This document shows, in pieces, positions 52,380 through 64,000 of a DNA stretch of 64,000 nt. The DNA comes from Argentina anserina. Its lineage: Eukaryota > Streptophyta > Magnoliopsida > Rosales > Rosaceae. The stretch's first letter is position 1. Each line of letters begins with the position of its first letter. Both the position numbers and the translations under genes were made by a program. The DNA lies in NCBI RefSeq assembly GCF_933775445.1, contig NW_026089440.1:46422-110421 (forward strand). Direction: 5' to 3'. The notes below the pieces were generated by a model. That model worked only from the letters and a program-made list of their open reading frames with translations. It did no database searches and was not told where the DNA came from.

Positions 52380-55071
52380 CTCAAATTCAAGAAAAACTCG
52401 CATCGAAAGCCGTTCAGAAAGATACTCAAACGAGGATTCAAAAGATACTCATATTGCAATAGTAAACATACTCAAACGATAGAAAGATACTCAGTTTGAA
52501 AAAAAACACACGCCCGCACTGGAAACACTCTCAAATTCAAGAAAAACTCGCATCGAAAGCCGTTCAGAAAGATACTCAAACGAGGATTGAAAAGATACTC
52601 AAATTGCAATAGTAAACATACTCAAACGATAGAAAGATACTCAGTTTGAAAGAACCACACGCCCACACTGGAAACACTCTCAAATTCAAGAGAAACTCGC
52701 ATCAGAAAGCCTTACAGAAACATACTCAAACGAGAATTGAAAAGATACTCAAAGTGCAATAGTAAACATACTCAAACGATAGAAAGATACTCAGTTTGAA
52801 AGAAACACACGCCCACACTGGAAACACTCTCAAATTCAAGAAAAACTCGCATCGAAAGCCGTTCAGAAAGATACTCAAACGAGAATTGAAAAGATACTCA
52901 AATTGCTATAGTAAACATACTCAAACGATAGAAAGATACTCAGTTTGAAAGAAACACACGCCCACACTGGAAACACTCTCAAAATCAAGAAAAACTCGCA
53001 TCGAAAGCCGTTCAGAAAGATACTCAAACGAGAATTGAAAAGATACTCAAAGTGCAATAGTAAACATACTCAAACGATAGAAAGATACTCAGTTTGAAAG
53101 AAACACACGCCCACACTGGAAACACTCTCAAAATCAAGAAAAACTCGCATCGAAAGCCGTTCAGAAAGATACTCAAACGAGAATTGAAAAGATACTCAAA
53201 TTGCAATAGTAAACATACTCAAACGATAGAAAGATACTCAGTTTGAAAGAAACACACGCCCACACTGGAAACACTCTCAAATTCAAGAAAAATTCGCATC
53301 GAAAGCCGTTCAGAAAGATACTCAAACGAGAATTGAAAAGATACTCAAATTGCAATAGTAAACATACTCAAACGATAGAAAGATACTCAGTTTGAAAGAA
53401 ACACACGCCCACACTGGAAACACTCTCAAATTCAAGAAAAACTCGCATCGAAAGCCGTTCAGAAAGATACTCAAACGAGAATTGAAAAGATACTCAAATT
53501 GCAATTGTAAACATACTCAAACGATAGAAAGATACTCAGTTTGAAAGAAACACACGCCCACACTGGAAACACTCTCAAATTCAAGAAAAACTCGCATCGA
53601 AAGCCGTTCAGAAAGATACTCAAACGAGAATTGAAAAGATACTCAAATTGCAATAGTAAACATACTCAAACGATAGAAAGATACTCAGTTTGAAAGAAAC
53701 ACACGCCCACACTGGAAACACTCTCAAATTCAAGAAAAACTCGCATCGAAAGCCGTTCAGAAAGATACTCAAACGAGGATTCAAAAGATACTCATATTGC
53801 AATAGTAAACATACTAAAACGATAGAAAGATACTCAGTTTGAAAAAAACATACGCCCGCACTGGAAACACTCTCAAATTCAAGAAAAACTCGCATCGAAA
53901 GACGTTCAGAAAGATACTCAAACGAGGATTGAAAAGATACTCAAATTGCAATAGTAAACATACTCAAACGATAGAAAGATACTCAGTTTGAAAGAACCAC
54001 ACGCCCACACTGGAAACACTCTCAAATTCAAGAGAAACTCGCATCAGAAAGCCTTACAGAAACATACTCAAACGAGAATTGAAAAGATACTCAAAGTGCA
54101 ATAGTAAACATACTCAAACGATAGAAAGATACTCAGTTTGAAAGAAACACACGCCCACACTGGAAACACTCTCAAATTCAAGAAAAACTCGCATCGAAAG
54201 CCGTTCAGAAAGATACTCAAACGAGAATTGAAAAGATACTCAAATTGCTATAGTAAACATACTCAAACGATAGAAAGATACTCAGTTTGAAAGAAACACA
54301 CGCCCACACTGGAAACACTCTCAAAATCAAGAAAAACTCGCATCGAAAGCCGTTCAGAAAGATACTCAAACGAGAATTGAAAAGATACTCAAAGTGCAAT
54401 AGTAAACATACTCAAACGATAGAAAGATACTCAGTTTGAAAGAAACACACGCCCACACTGGAAACACTCTCAAAATCAAGAAAAACTCGCATCGAAAGCC
54501 GTTCAGAAAGATACTCAAACGAGAATTGAAAAGATACTCAAATTGCAATAGTAAACATACTCAAACGATAGAAAGATACTCAGTTTGAAAGAAACACACG
54601 CCCACACTGGAAACACTCTCAAAATCAAGAAAAATTCGCATCGAAAGCCGTTCAGAAAGATACTCAAACGAGAATTGAAAAGATACTCAAATTGCAATAG
54701 TAAACATACTCAAACGATAGAAAGATACTCAGTTTGAAAGAAACACACGCCCACACTGGAAACACTCTCAAATTCAAGAAAAACTCGCATCGAAAGCCGT
54801 TCAGAAAGATACTCAAACGAGAATTGAAAAGATACTCAAATTGCAATTGTAAACATACTCAAACGATAGAAAGATACTCAGTTTGAAAGAAACACAAGCC
54901 CACACTGGAAACACTCTCAAATTCAAGAAAAACTCGCATCGAAAGCCGTTCAGAAAGATACTCAAACGAGAATTGAAAAGATACTCAAATTGCAATAGTA
55001 AACATACTCAAACGATAGAAAGATACTCAGTTTGAAAGAAACACACGCCCACACTGGAAACACTCTCAAAT
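52380..55071 (+). repeat. 9-monomer higher-order repeat, 1,342 bp period, two copies
   Basis: About 52,380-53,729 matches 53,722-55,071. Shared private markers include AATTGCTATAG at 52,904 and 54,246. The copies differ at 53,814 (CATACTAAAACG), 53,850 (ACATACGCCC) and 54,896 (CACAAGCCC), and the block ends at CAAATTAAAG near 55,071. The GCTATAG marker occurs a third time at about 59,913, inside the larger 5.67-kb duplication. Confidence 0.85.
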
Positions 55072-56139
55072 TAAAGAAAAACTCGCATCGAAAGCCGTTC
55101 AGAAAGATACTCAAACGAGGATTCAAAAGATACTCATATTGCAATAGTAAACATACTCAAACGATAGAAAGATACTCAGTTTGAAAAAAACACACGCCCG
55201 CACTGGAAACACTCTCAAATTCAAGAAAAACTCGCATCGAAAGCCGTTCAGAAAGATACTCAAACGAGGATTGAAAAGATACTCAAATTGCAATAGTAAA
55301 CATACTCAAACGATAGAAAGATACTCAGTTTGAAAGAACCACACGCCCACACTGGAAACACTCTCAAATTCAAGAGAAACTCGCATCAGAAAGCCTTACA
55401 GAAACATACTCAAACGAGAATTGAAAAGATACTCAAAGTGCAATAGTAAACATACTCAAACGATAGAAAGATACTCAGTTTGAAAGAAACACACGCCCAC
55501 ACTGGAAACACTCTCAAATTCAAGAAAAACTCGCATCGAAAGCCGTTCAGAAAGATACTCAAACGAGAATTGAAAAGATACTCAAATTGCAATTGTAAAC
55601 ATACTCAAACGATAGAAAGATACTCAGTTTGAAAAAAACACACGCCCACACTGGAAACACTCTCAAATTCAAGAGAAACTCGCATCAGAAAGCCTTACAG
55701 AAACATACTCAAACGAGAATTGAAAAGATACTCAAAGTGCAATAGTAAACATACTCAAACGATAGAAAGATACTCAGTTTGAAAGAAACACACGCCCACA
55801 CTGGAAACACTCTCAAATTCAAGAAAAACTCGCATCGAAAGCCGTTCAGAAAGATACTCAAACGAGAATTGAAAAGATACTCAAATTGCAATAGTAAACA
55901 TACTCAAACGATAGAAAGATACTCAGTTTGAAAGAAACACACGCCCACACTGGAAACACTCTCAAATTCAAGAAAAACTCGCATCGAAAGCCGTTCAGAA
56001 ACATACTCAAACGAGAATTGAAAAGATACTCAAAGTGCAATAGTAAACATACTCAAACGATAGAAAGATACTCAGTTTGAGAGAAACACACGCCCACACT
56101 GGAAACACTCTCAAAATCAAGAAAAACTCGCATCGAAAG

Positions 56140-57220
56140 CCGTTTCAGAAAGATACTCAAACGAGAATTGAAAAGATACTCAAATTGCAATAGTAAACAT
56201 ACTCAAACGATAGAAAGATACTCAGTTTGAAAGAAACACACGCCCACACTAGAAACACTCTCAAATTCAAGAGAAACTCGCATCGAAAGCCGTTCAGAAA
56301 CATACTCAAACGAGAATTGAAAAGATACTCAAAGTGCAATAGTAAACATACTCAAACGATAGAAAGATACTCAGTTTGAAAGAAACACACGCCACACTGG
56401 AAACACTCTCAAATTCAAGAAAAACTCGCATCGAAAGCCGTTCAGAAAGATACTCAAACGAGAATTGAAAAGATACTCAAATTGCAATTGTAAACATACT
56501 CAAACGATAGAAAGATACTCAGTTTGAAAGAAACACACGCCCACACTGAAACACTCTCAAATTCAAGAAAAACTCGCATCGAAAGCCGTTCAGAAAGATA
56601 CTCAAACGAGAATTGAAAAGATACTCAAATTGCAATAGTAAACATACTCAAACGATAGAAAGATACTCAGTTTGAAAGAAACACACGCCCACACTGGAAA
56701 CACTCTCAAATTCAAGAAAAACTCGCATCGAAAGCCGTTCAGAAAGATACTCAAACGAGAATTGAAAGATACTCAAATTGCAATAGTAAACATACTCAAA
56801 CGATAGAAAGATACTCAGTTTGAAAGAAACACACGCCCACACTGGAAACACTCTCAATTCAAGAAAAACCTCGCATCGAAAGCCGTTCAGAAGATACTCA
56901 AACGAGGATTCAAAAGATACTCATATTGCAATAGTAAACATACTCAAACGATAGAAAGATACTCAGTTTGAAAAAAACACACGCCCGCACTGGAAACACT
57001 CTCAAATTCAAGAAAAACTCGCATCGAAAGCCGTTCAGAAAGATACTCAAACGAGGATTGAAAAGATACTCAAATTGCAATAGTAAACATACTCAAACGA
57101 TAGAAAGATACTCAGTTTGAAAGAACCACACGCCCACACTGGAAACACTCTCAAATTCAAGAGAAACTCGCATCAGAAAGCCTTACAGAAACATACTCAA
57201 ACGAGAATTGAAAAAGATAC
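56140..57220. other. Indel-dense patch 3
   Basis: Length changes include CCGTTTCAG (56,141), ACGCCACACTGG (56,380), CACACTGAAACAC (56,543), ATTGAAAGATAC (56,761), CTCTCAATTCAAG (56,850), AAAAACCTCGC (56,865), TTCAGAAGATAC (56,886) and TTGAAAAAGATAC (57,208). These disrupt the otherwise regular 149-bp phase. Confidence 0.8.
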
Positions 57221-59268
57221 TCAAAGTGCAATAGTAAACATACTCAAACGATAGAAAGATACTCAGTTTGAAAGAAACACACGCCCACACTGGAAACACT
57301 CTCAAATTCAAGAAAAACTCGCATCGAAAGCCGTTCAGAAAGATACTCAAACGAGAATTGAAAAGATACTCAAATTGCAATTGTAAACATACTCAAACGA
57401 TAGAAAGATACTCAGTTTGAAAGAAACACACGCCCACACTGGAAACACTCTCAAATTCAAGAGAAACTCGCATCAGAAAGCCTTACAGAAACATACTCAA
57501 ACGAGAATTGAAAAGATACTCAAAGTGCAATAGTAAACATACTCAAACGATAGAAAGATACTCAGTTTGAAAGAAACACACGCCCGCACTGGAAACACTC
57601 TCAAATTCAAGAAAAACTCGCATCGAAAGCCGTTCAGAAAGATACTCAAACGAGAATTGAAAAGATACTCAAATTGCAATAGTAAACATACTCAAACGAT
57701 ATAAAGATACTCAGTTTGAAAGAAACACACGCCCACACTGGAAACACTCTCAAATTCAAGAAAAACTCGCATCGAAAGCCGTTCAGAAACATACTCAAAC
57801 GAGAATTGAAAAGATACTCAAAGTGCAATAGTAAACATACTCAAACGATAGAAAGATACTCAGTTTGAGAGAAACACACGCCCACACTGGAAACACTCTC
57901 AAAATCAAGAAAAAACTCGCATCGAAAGCCGTTCAGAAAGATACTCAAACGAGAATTGAAAAGATACTCAAATTGCAATAGTAAACATACTCAAACGATA
58001 GAAAGATACTCAGTTTGAAAGAAACACACGCCCACACTGGAAACACTCTCAAATTCAAGAGAAATTCGCATCGAAAGCCGTTCAGAAACATACTCAAACG
58101 AGAATTGAAAAGATACTCAAAGTGCAATAGTAAACATACTCAAACGATAGAAAGATACTCAGTTTGAAAGAAACACACGCCCACACTGGAAACACTCTCA
58201 AATTCAAGAAAAACTCGCATCGAAAGCCGTTCAGAAAGATACTCAAACGAGAATTGAAAAGATACTCAAATTGCAATTGTAAACATACTCAAACGATAGA
58301 AAGATACTCAGTTTGAAAGAAACACACGCCCACACTGGAAACACTCTCAAATTCAAGAGAAACTCGCATCAGAAAGCCTTACAGAAACATACTCAAACGA
58401 GAATTGAAAAGATACTCAAAGTGCAATAGTAAACATACTCAAACGATAGAAAGATACTCAGTTTGAAAGAAACACACGCCCGCACTGGAAACACTCTCAA
58501 ATTCAAGAAAAACTCGCATCGAAAGCCGTTCAGAAAGATACTCAAACGAGAATTGAAAAGATACTCAAATTGCAATAGTAAACATACTCAAACGATATAA
58601 AGATACTCAGTTTGAAAGAAACACACGCCCACACTGGAAACACTCTCAAATTCAAGAAAAACTCGCATCGAAAGCCGTTCAGAAACATACTCAAACGAGA
58701 ATTGAAAAGATACTCAAAGTGCAATAGTAAACATACTCAAACGATAGAAAGATACTCAGTTTGAGAGAAACACACGCCCACACTGGAAACACTCTCAAAA
58801 TCAAGAAAAACTCGCATCGAAATCCGTTCAGAAAGATACTCAAACGAGAATTGAAAAGATACTCAAATTGCAATAGTAAACATACTCAAACGATAGAAAG
58901 ATACTCAGTTTGAAAGAAACACACGCCCACACTGGAAACACTCTCAAATTCAAGAGAAATTCGCATCGAAAGCCGTTCAGAAACATACTCAAGCGAGAAT
59001 TGAAAAGATACTCAAAGTGCAATAGTAAACATACTCAAACGATAGAAAGATACTCAGTTTGAAAGAAACACACGCCCACACTGGAAACACTCTCAAATTC
59101 AGAAAAACTCGCATCGAAAGCCGTTCAGAAAGATACTCAAACGAGAATTGAAAAGATACTCAAATTGCAATTGTAAACATACTCAAACGATAGAAAGATA
59201 CTCAGTTTGAAAGAAACACACGCCCACACTGGAAACACTCTCAAATTCAAGAAAAACTCGCATCGAAA
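57190..59268 (+). repeat. 6-monomer higher-order repeat, 896 bp period, two copies
   Basis: About 57,190-58,372 matches 58,086-59,268. The private variant ACGATATAAAG is at 57,698 and 58,594. TTTGAGAGAAAC and AGAGAAATTCGCATCG units follow in the same order in both. The offset falls to 895 after the extra A at about 57,910. Unrelated in content to the 897-bp 6-mer in domain L. Confidence 0.82.
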
Positions 59269-60390
59269 GCCGTTCAGAAAGATACTCAAACGAGAATTGA
59301 AAAGATACTCAAATTGCAATAGTAAACATACTCAAACGATAGAAAGATACTCAGTTTGAAAGAAACACACGCCCACACTGGAAACACTCTCAAATTCAAG
59401 AAAAACTCGCATCGAAAGCCGTTCAGAAAGATACTCAAACGAGGATTCAAAAGATACTCATATTGCAATAGTAAACATACTCAAACGATAGAAAGATACT
59501 CAGTTTGAAAAAAACACACGCCCGCACTGGAAACACTCTCAAATTCAAGAAAAACTCGCATCGAAAGCCGTTCAGAAAGATACTCAAACGAGGATTGAAA
59601 AGATACTCAAATTGCAATAGTAAACATACTCAAACGATAGAAAGATACTCAGTTTGAAAGAACCACACGCCCACACTGGAAACACTCTCAAATTCAAGAG
59701 AAACTCGCATCAGAAAGCCTTACAGAAACATACTCAAACGAGAATTGAAAAGATACTCAAAGTGCAATAGTAAACATACTCAAACGATAGAAAGATACTC
59801 AGTTTGAAAGAAACACACGCCCACACTGGAAACACTCTCAAATTCAAGAAAAACTCGCATCGAAAGCCGTTCAGAAAGATACTCAAACGAGAATTGAAAA
59901 GATACTCAAATTGCTATAGTAAACATACTCAAACGATAGAAAGATACTCAGTTTGAAAGAAACACACGCCCACACTGGAAACACTCTCAAATTCAAGAAA
60001 AACTCGCATCGAAAGCCGTTCAGAAAGATACTCAAACGAGAATTGAAAAGATACTCAAAGTGCAATAGTAAACATACTCAAACGATAGAAAGATACTCAG
60101 TTTGAAAGAAACACACGCCCACACTGGAAACACTCTCAAAATCAAGAAAAACTCGCATCGAAAGCCGTTCAGAAAGATACTCAAACGAGAATTGAAAAGA
60201 TACTCAAATTGCAATAGTAAACATACTCAAACGATAGAAAGATACTCAGTTTGAAAGAAACACACGCCCACACTGGAAACACTCTCAAATTCAAGAAAAA
60301 TTCGCATCGAAAGCCGTTCAGAAAGATACTCAAACGAGAATTGAAAAGATACTCAAATTGCAATAGTAAACATACTCAAACGATAGAAAG

Positions 60391-61820
60391 ATACTCAGTT
60401 GAAAGAAACACACGCCCACACTGGAAACACTCTCAAATTCAAGAAAAACTCGCATCGAAAGCCGTTCAGAAAGATACTCAAACGAGAATTGAAAAGATAC
60501 TCAAATTGCAATTGTAAACATACTCAAACGATAGAAAGATACTCAGTTTGAAAGAAACACACGCCCACACTGGAAACACTCTCAAATTCAAGAAAAACTC
60601 GCATCGAAAGCCGTTCAGAAAGATACTCAAACGAGAATTGAAAAGATACTCAAATTGCAATAGTAAACATACTCAAACGATAGAAAGATACTCAGTTTGA
60701 AAGAAACACACACGCCCACACTGGAAACACTCTCAAATTAAAGAAAAACTCGCATCGAAAGCCGTTCAGAAAGATACTCAAACGAGGATTCAAAGATACT
60801 CATATTGCAATAGTAAACATACTCAAACGATAGAAAGATACTCAGTTTGAAAAAAAACACACGCCCGCACTGGAAACACTCTCAAATTCAAGAAAAACTC
60901 GCATCGAAAGCCGTTCAGAAAGATACTCAAACGAGGATTGAAAAGATACTCAAATTGCAATAGTAAACATACTCAACGATAGAAAGATACTCAGTTTGAA
61001 AGAACCACACGCCCACACTGGAAACACTCTCAAATTCAAGAGAAACTCGCATCAGAAAGCCTTACAGAAACATACTCAAACGAGAATTGAAAAGATACTC
61101 AAAGTGCAATAGTAAACATACTCAAACGATAGAAAGATACTCAGTTTGAAAGAAACACACGCCCACACTGGAAACACTCTCAAATTCAAGAAAAACTCGC
61201 ATCGAAAGCCGTTCAGAAAAGATACTCAAACGAGGATTCAAAAGATACTCAAATTGCAATTGTAAACATACTCAAACGATAGAAAGATACTCAGTTTGAA
61301 AAAAACACACGCCCACACTGGAAACACTCTCAAATTCAAGAGAAACTCGCATCAGAAAGCCTTACAGAAACATACTCAAACGAGAAATTGAAAAGATACT
61401 CAAAGTGCAATAGTAAACATACTCAAACGATAGAAAGATACTCAGTTTGAAAGAAACACACGCCCGCACTGGAAACACTCTCAAATTCAAGAAAAACTCG
61501 CATCGAAAGCCGTTCAGAAAGATACTCAAACGAGAATTGAAAAGATACTCAAATTGCAATAGTAAACATACTCAAACGATAGAAAGATACTCAGTTTGAA
61601 AGAAACACACGCCCACACTGGAAACACTCTCAAATTCAAGAAAAACTCGCATCGAAAGCCGTTCAGAAACATACTCAAACGAGAATTGAAAAGATACTCA
61701 AAGTGCAATAGTAAACATACTCAAACGATAGAAAGATACTCAGTTTGAGAGAAACACACGCCCACACTGGAAACACTCTCAAAATCAAGAAAAACTCGCA
61801 TCGAAAGCCGTTCAGAAAAG
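60391..61820. other. Indel-dense patch 4
   Basis: Length changes include CTCAGTTGAAAG (60,396), ACACACACGCCC (60,706), GATTCAAAGATAC (60,789), GTTTGAAAAAAAACAC (60,846), CTCAACGATAG (60,973), TTCAGAAAAGATAC (61,213 and 61,812) and GAGAAATTG (61,382). Most affect runs of A. Confidence 0.78.
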
Positions 61821-64000
61821 ATACTCAAACGAGAATTGAAAAGATACTCAAATTGCAATAGTAAACATACTCAAACGATAGAAAGATACTCAGTTTGAAA
61901 GAAACACACGCCCACACTAGAAACACTCTCAAATTCAAGAGAAATTCGCATCGAAAGCCGTTCAGAAACATACTCAAACGAGAATTGAAAAGATACTCAA
62001 AGTGCAATAGTAAACATACTCAAACGATAGAAAGATACTCAGTTTGAAAGAAACACACGCCCACACTGGAAACACTCTCAAATTCAAGAAAAACTCGCAT
62101 CGAAAGCCGTTCAGAAAGATACTCAAACGAGAATTGAAAAGATACTCAAATTGCAATTGTAAACATACTCAAACGATAGAAAGATACTCAGTTTGAAAGA
62201 AACACACGCCCACACTGGAAACACTCTCAAATTCAAGAAAAACTCGCATCGAAAGTCGTTCAGAAAGATACTCAAACGAGAATTGAAAAGATACTCAAAT
62301 TGCAATAGTAAACATACTCAAACGATAGAAAGATACTCAGTTTGAAAGAAACACACGCCCACACTGGAAACACTCTCAAATTCAAGAAAAACTCGCATCG
62401 AAAGCCGTTCAGAAAGATACTCAAACGAGGATTCAAAAGATACTCATATTGCAATAGTAAACATACTCAAACGATAGAAAGATACTCAGTTTGAAAAAAA
62501 CACACGCCCGCACTGGAAACACTCTCAAATTCAAGAAAAACTCGCATCGAAAGCCGTTCAGAAAGATACTCAAACGAGGATTGAAAAGATACTCAAATTG
62601 CAATAGTAAACATACTCAAACGATAGAAAGATACTCAGTTTGAAAGAACCACACGCCCACACTGGAAACACTCTCAAATTCAAGAGAAACTCGCATCAGA
62701 AAGCCTTACAGAAACATACTCAAACGAGAATTGAAAAGATACTCAAAGTGCAATAGTAAACATACTCAAACGATAGAAAGATACTCAGTTTGAAAGAAAC
62801 ACACGCCCACACTGGAAACACTCTCAAATTCAAGAAAAACTCGCATCGAAAGCCGTTCAGAAAGATACTCAAACGAGAATTGAAAAGATACTCAAATTGC
62901 AATTGTAAACATACTCAAACGATAGAAAGATACTCAGTTTGAAAGAAACACACGCCCACACTGGAATCACTCTCAAATTCAAGAGAAACTCGCATCAGAA
63001 AGCCTTACAGAAACATACTCAAACGAGAATTGAAAAGATACTCAAAGTGCAATAGTAAACATACTCAAACGATAGAAAGATACTCAGTTTGAAAGAAACA
63101 CACGCCCGCACTGGAAACACTCTCAAATTCAAGAAAAACTCGCATCGAAAGCCGTTCAGAAAGATACTCAAACGAGAATTGAAAAGATACTCAAATTGCA
63201 ATAGTAAACATACTCAAACGATAGAAAGATACTCAGTTTGAAAGAAACACACGCCCACACTGGAAACACTCTCAAATTCAAGAAAAACTCGCATCGAAAG
63301 CCGTTCAGAAACATACTCAAACGAGAATTGAAAAGATACTCAAAGTGCAATAGTAAACATACTCAAACGATAGAAAGATACTCAGTTTGAGAGAAACACA
63401 CGCCCACACTGGAAACACTCTCAAAATCAAGAAAAACTCGCATCGAAAGCCGTTCAGAAAGATACTCAAACGAGAATTGAAAAGATACTCAAATTGCAAT
63501 AGTAAACATACTCAAACGATAGAAAGATACTCAGTTTGAAAGAAACACACGCCCACACTGGAAACACTCTCAAATTCAAGAGAAATTCGCATCGAAAGCC
63601 GTTCAGAAACATACTCAAACGAGAATTGAAAAGATACTCAAAGTGCAATAGTAAACATACTCAAACGATAGAAAGATACTCAGTTTGAAAGAAACACACG
63701 CCCACACTGGAAACACTCTCAAATTCAAGAAAAACTCGCATCGAAAGCCGTTCAGAAAGATACTCAAACGAGAATTGAAAAGATACTCAAATTGCAATAG
63801 TAAACATACTCAAACGATAGAAAGATACTCAGTTTGAAAGAAACACACGCCCACACTGGAAACACTCTCAAATTCAAGAAAAACTCGCATCGAAAGCCGT
63901 TCAGAAAGATACTCAAACGAGGATTCAAAAGATACTCATATTGCAATAGTAAACATACTCAAACGATAGAAAGATACTCAGTTTGAAAAAAAACACACGC

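Larger units (their letters stand above)
53400..63750 (+). repeat. About 38-monomer duplication, 5.67 kb offset (53,400-58,230 and 59,070-63,750)
   Basis: Markers recur at an offset of 5,665-5,668 bp: AATTGCTATAG (54,246 and 59,912), CAAATTAAAG (about 55,071 and 60,737) and CACACTAGAAACAC (56,251 and 61,919). After about 56,600 the offset drops to about 5,522 because the second copy has one monomer fewer between the GCAATTGTAAAC unit and the GAGGATTC unit. The match then continues to about 63,750. Both copies contain scattered one-base indels, at different positions. Confidence 0.8.
1..64000 (+). repeat. Satellite DNA array, 149-151 bp monomer, about 428 head-to-tail copies
   Basis: The same unit recurs every 149-151 bp across the whole window. 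Landmarks such as CGCCCACACTGGAAACAC and CATACTCAAACGATAG appear in nearly every unit at constant phase. All units read in the same direction; I saw no inversion, no unique spacer and no inserted element. Length variation comes mainly from an extra A (CATCAGAAAG instead of CATCGAAAG) and occasionally an extra T (AAATTTCAAG). Neighbouring monomers usually differ at only a few sites, while copies at higher-order distances can be nearly identical. This is the pattern expected of a satellite homogenised by unequal exchange or amplification, typical of centromeric or other heterochromatic blocks in eukaryotes. The chromosomal location is inference. No stretch over 300 bases holds anything other than this repeat. 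Confidence 0.98.
16241..64000 (+). repeat. Domain R: right variant family of the satellite
   Basis: GAACCACACG first appears at about 16,248, followed by AGAGAAACTCGCATCAG heads. CTCATATTGC linked to GAGGATTC appears from about 17,969, CGCCCGCACTGG from about 18,196, GCAATTGTAAAC from about 21,127, and CTCAAAATCAAG from about 20,900. The coupling of GAGGATTC, CTCATATTGC, TTTGAAAAAAAC and CGCCCGCACTGG across two neighbouring units repeats to the end of the window and serves as a phase marker. L-type variants appear only as small islands (29,573-29,722 and its copy at 43,741-43,890; CAAATTAAAG near 55,071 and 60,739). Confidence 0.85.

Noticed and set aside
1..64000. CRISPR array
   Set aside because: Direct repeats are present, but the unit is 149-151 bp with no unique spacers; the whole unit is conserved, and no cas gene is present.
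1..64000. Bacterial or phage iteron origin, or a prokaryotic operon region
   Set aside because: No genes, no promoter or terminator pattern, and an array far longer than any iteron set. Higher-order satellite structure is a eukaryotic feature.
1..64000. Telomeric or simple-sequence repeat
   Set aside because: No TTAGGG, TTTAGGG, TTAGG or similar short telomere motif runs occur, and the period is 149 bp.
1..64000. Transposable element insertion, terminal repeats or reverse-transcriptase-like sequence
   Set aside because: No break in the monomer phase longer than a base or two was seen, and no unit is interrupted by unrelated DNA.
1..64000. rRNA, tRNA or other structured RNA gene clusters, as suggested by tandem organisation
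   Set aside because: The unit is too short for rDNA, I see no tRNA box A/box B or anticodon-arm pattern, and no recognisable RNA motif.
1..64000. Large repetitive protein gene (silk-, mucin- or antigen-like) with 149-bp repeats
   Set aside because: The period is not a multiple of three and stops occur in every frame on both strands within about three units; 447-bp trimers do not open a frame either.

Overview
The window is one uninterrupted tandem-repeat (satellite) array from end to end. The basic unit is 149 bp, with 150- and 151-bp variants. About 428 units (64,000 divided by roughly 149.3) lie head to tail, all in the same orientation. I find no gene, RNA gene, transposon, CRISPR array, operon or unique sequence. 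The many short open frames are repeat artefacts: they begin at TTG rather than ATG, recur once per unit, and cannot stay open because 149 is not a multiple of three.

A homogeneous satellite of this size with nested higher-order repeats points to a eukaryotic nuclear genome, most likely a centromeric, pericentromeric or other heterochromatic block. I do not recognise the monomer and cannot name the species. The reference unit (1-149) has 68 A, 32 C, 22 G and 27 T, so about 36% G+C with strong A-over-T asymmetry. Its six CpG sites are more than chance predicts, which argues against a heavily CpG-methylated germline such as a vertebrate's.

Layout. Two domains are separable by linked base variants. 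Domain L (1 to about 16,240) is marked by AAAAGGTACTC, TAAAAATACTC, CACTTTCAAATTC and CCGTTTTAAAG. Domain R (about 16,241 to 64,000) is marked by GAACCACACG, CTCATATTGC, CGCCCGCACTGG, GCAATTGTAAAC and CTCAAAATCAAG. Both carry many local higher-order repeats of 2, 3, 6, 7, 8, 9, 11, 15, 16, 19, 29 and 38 monomers, plus one block copied about 14.2 kb away. Some copies differ at only a handful of bases, so duplication is recent and ongoing, or is partly an assembly effect.

Single-base insertions and deletions are not spread evenly. They concentrate near 12,877-13,775, 16,160-17,950, 56,140-57,220 and 60,391-61,820. One cluster sits at the L/R boundary and another in one copy of a 1,352-bp duplication. 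These are the places where the assembly deserves least trust. The points most worth following are the nested duplication history, the L-type monomer embedded in domain R, the internal 23-bp sub-repeat, and the near-helical spacing of A-runs.
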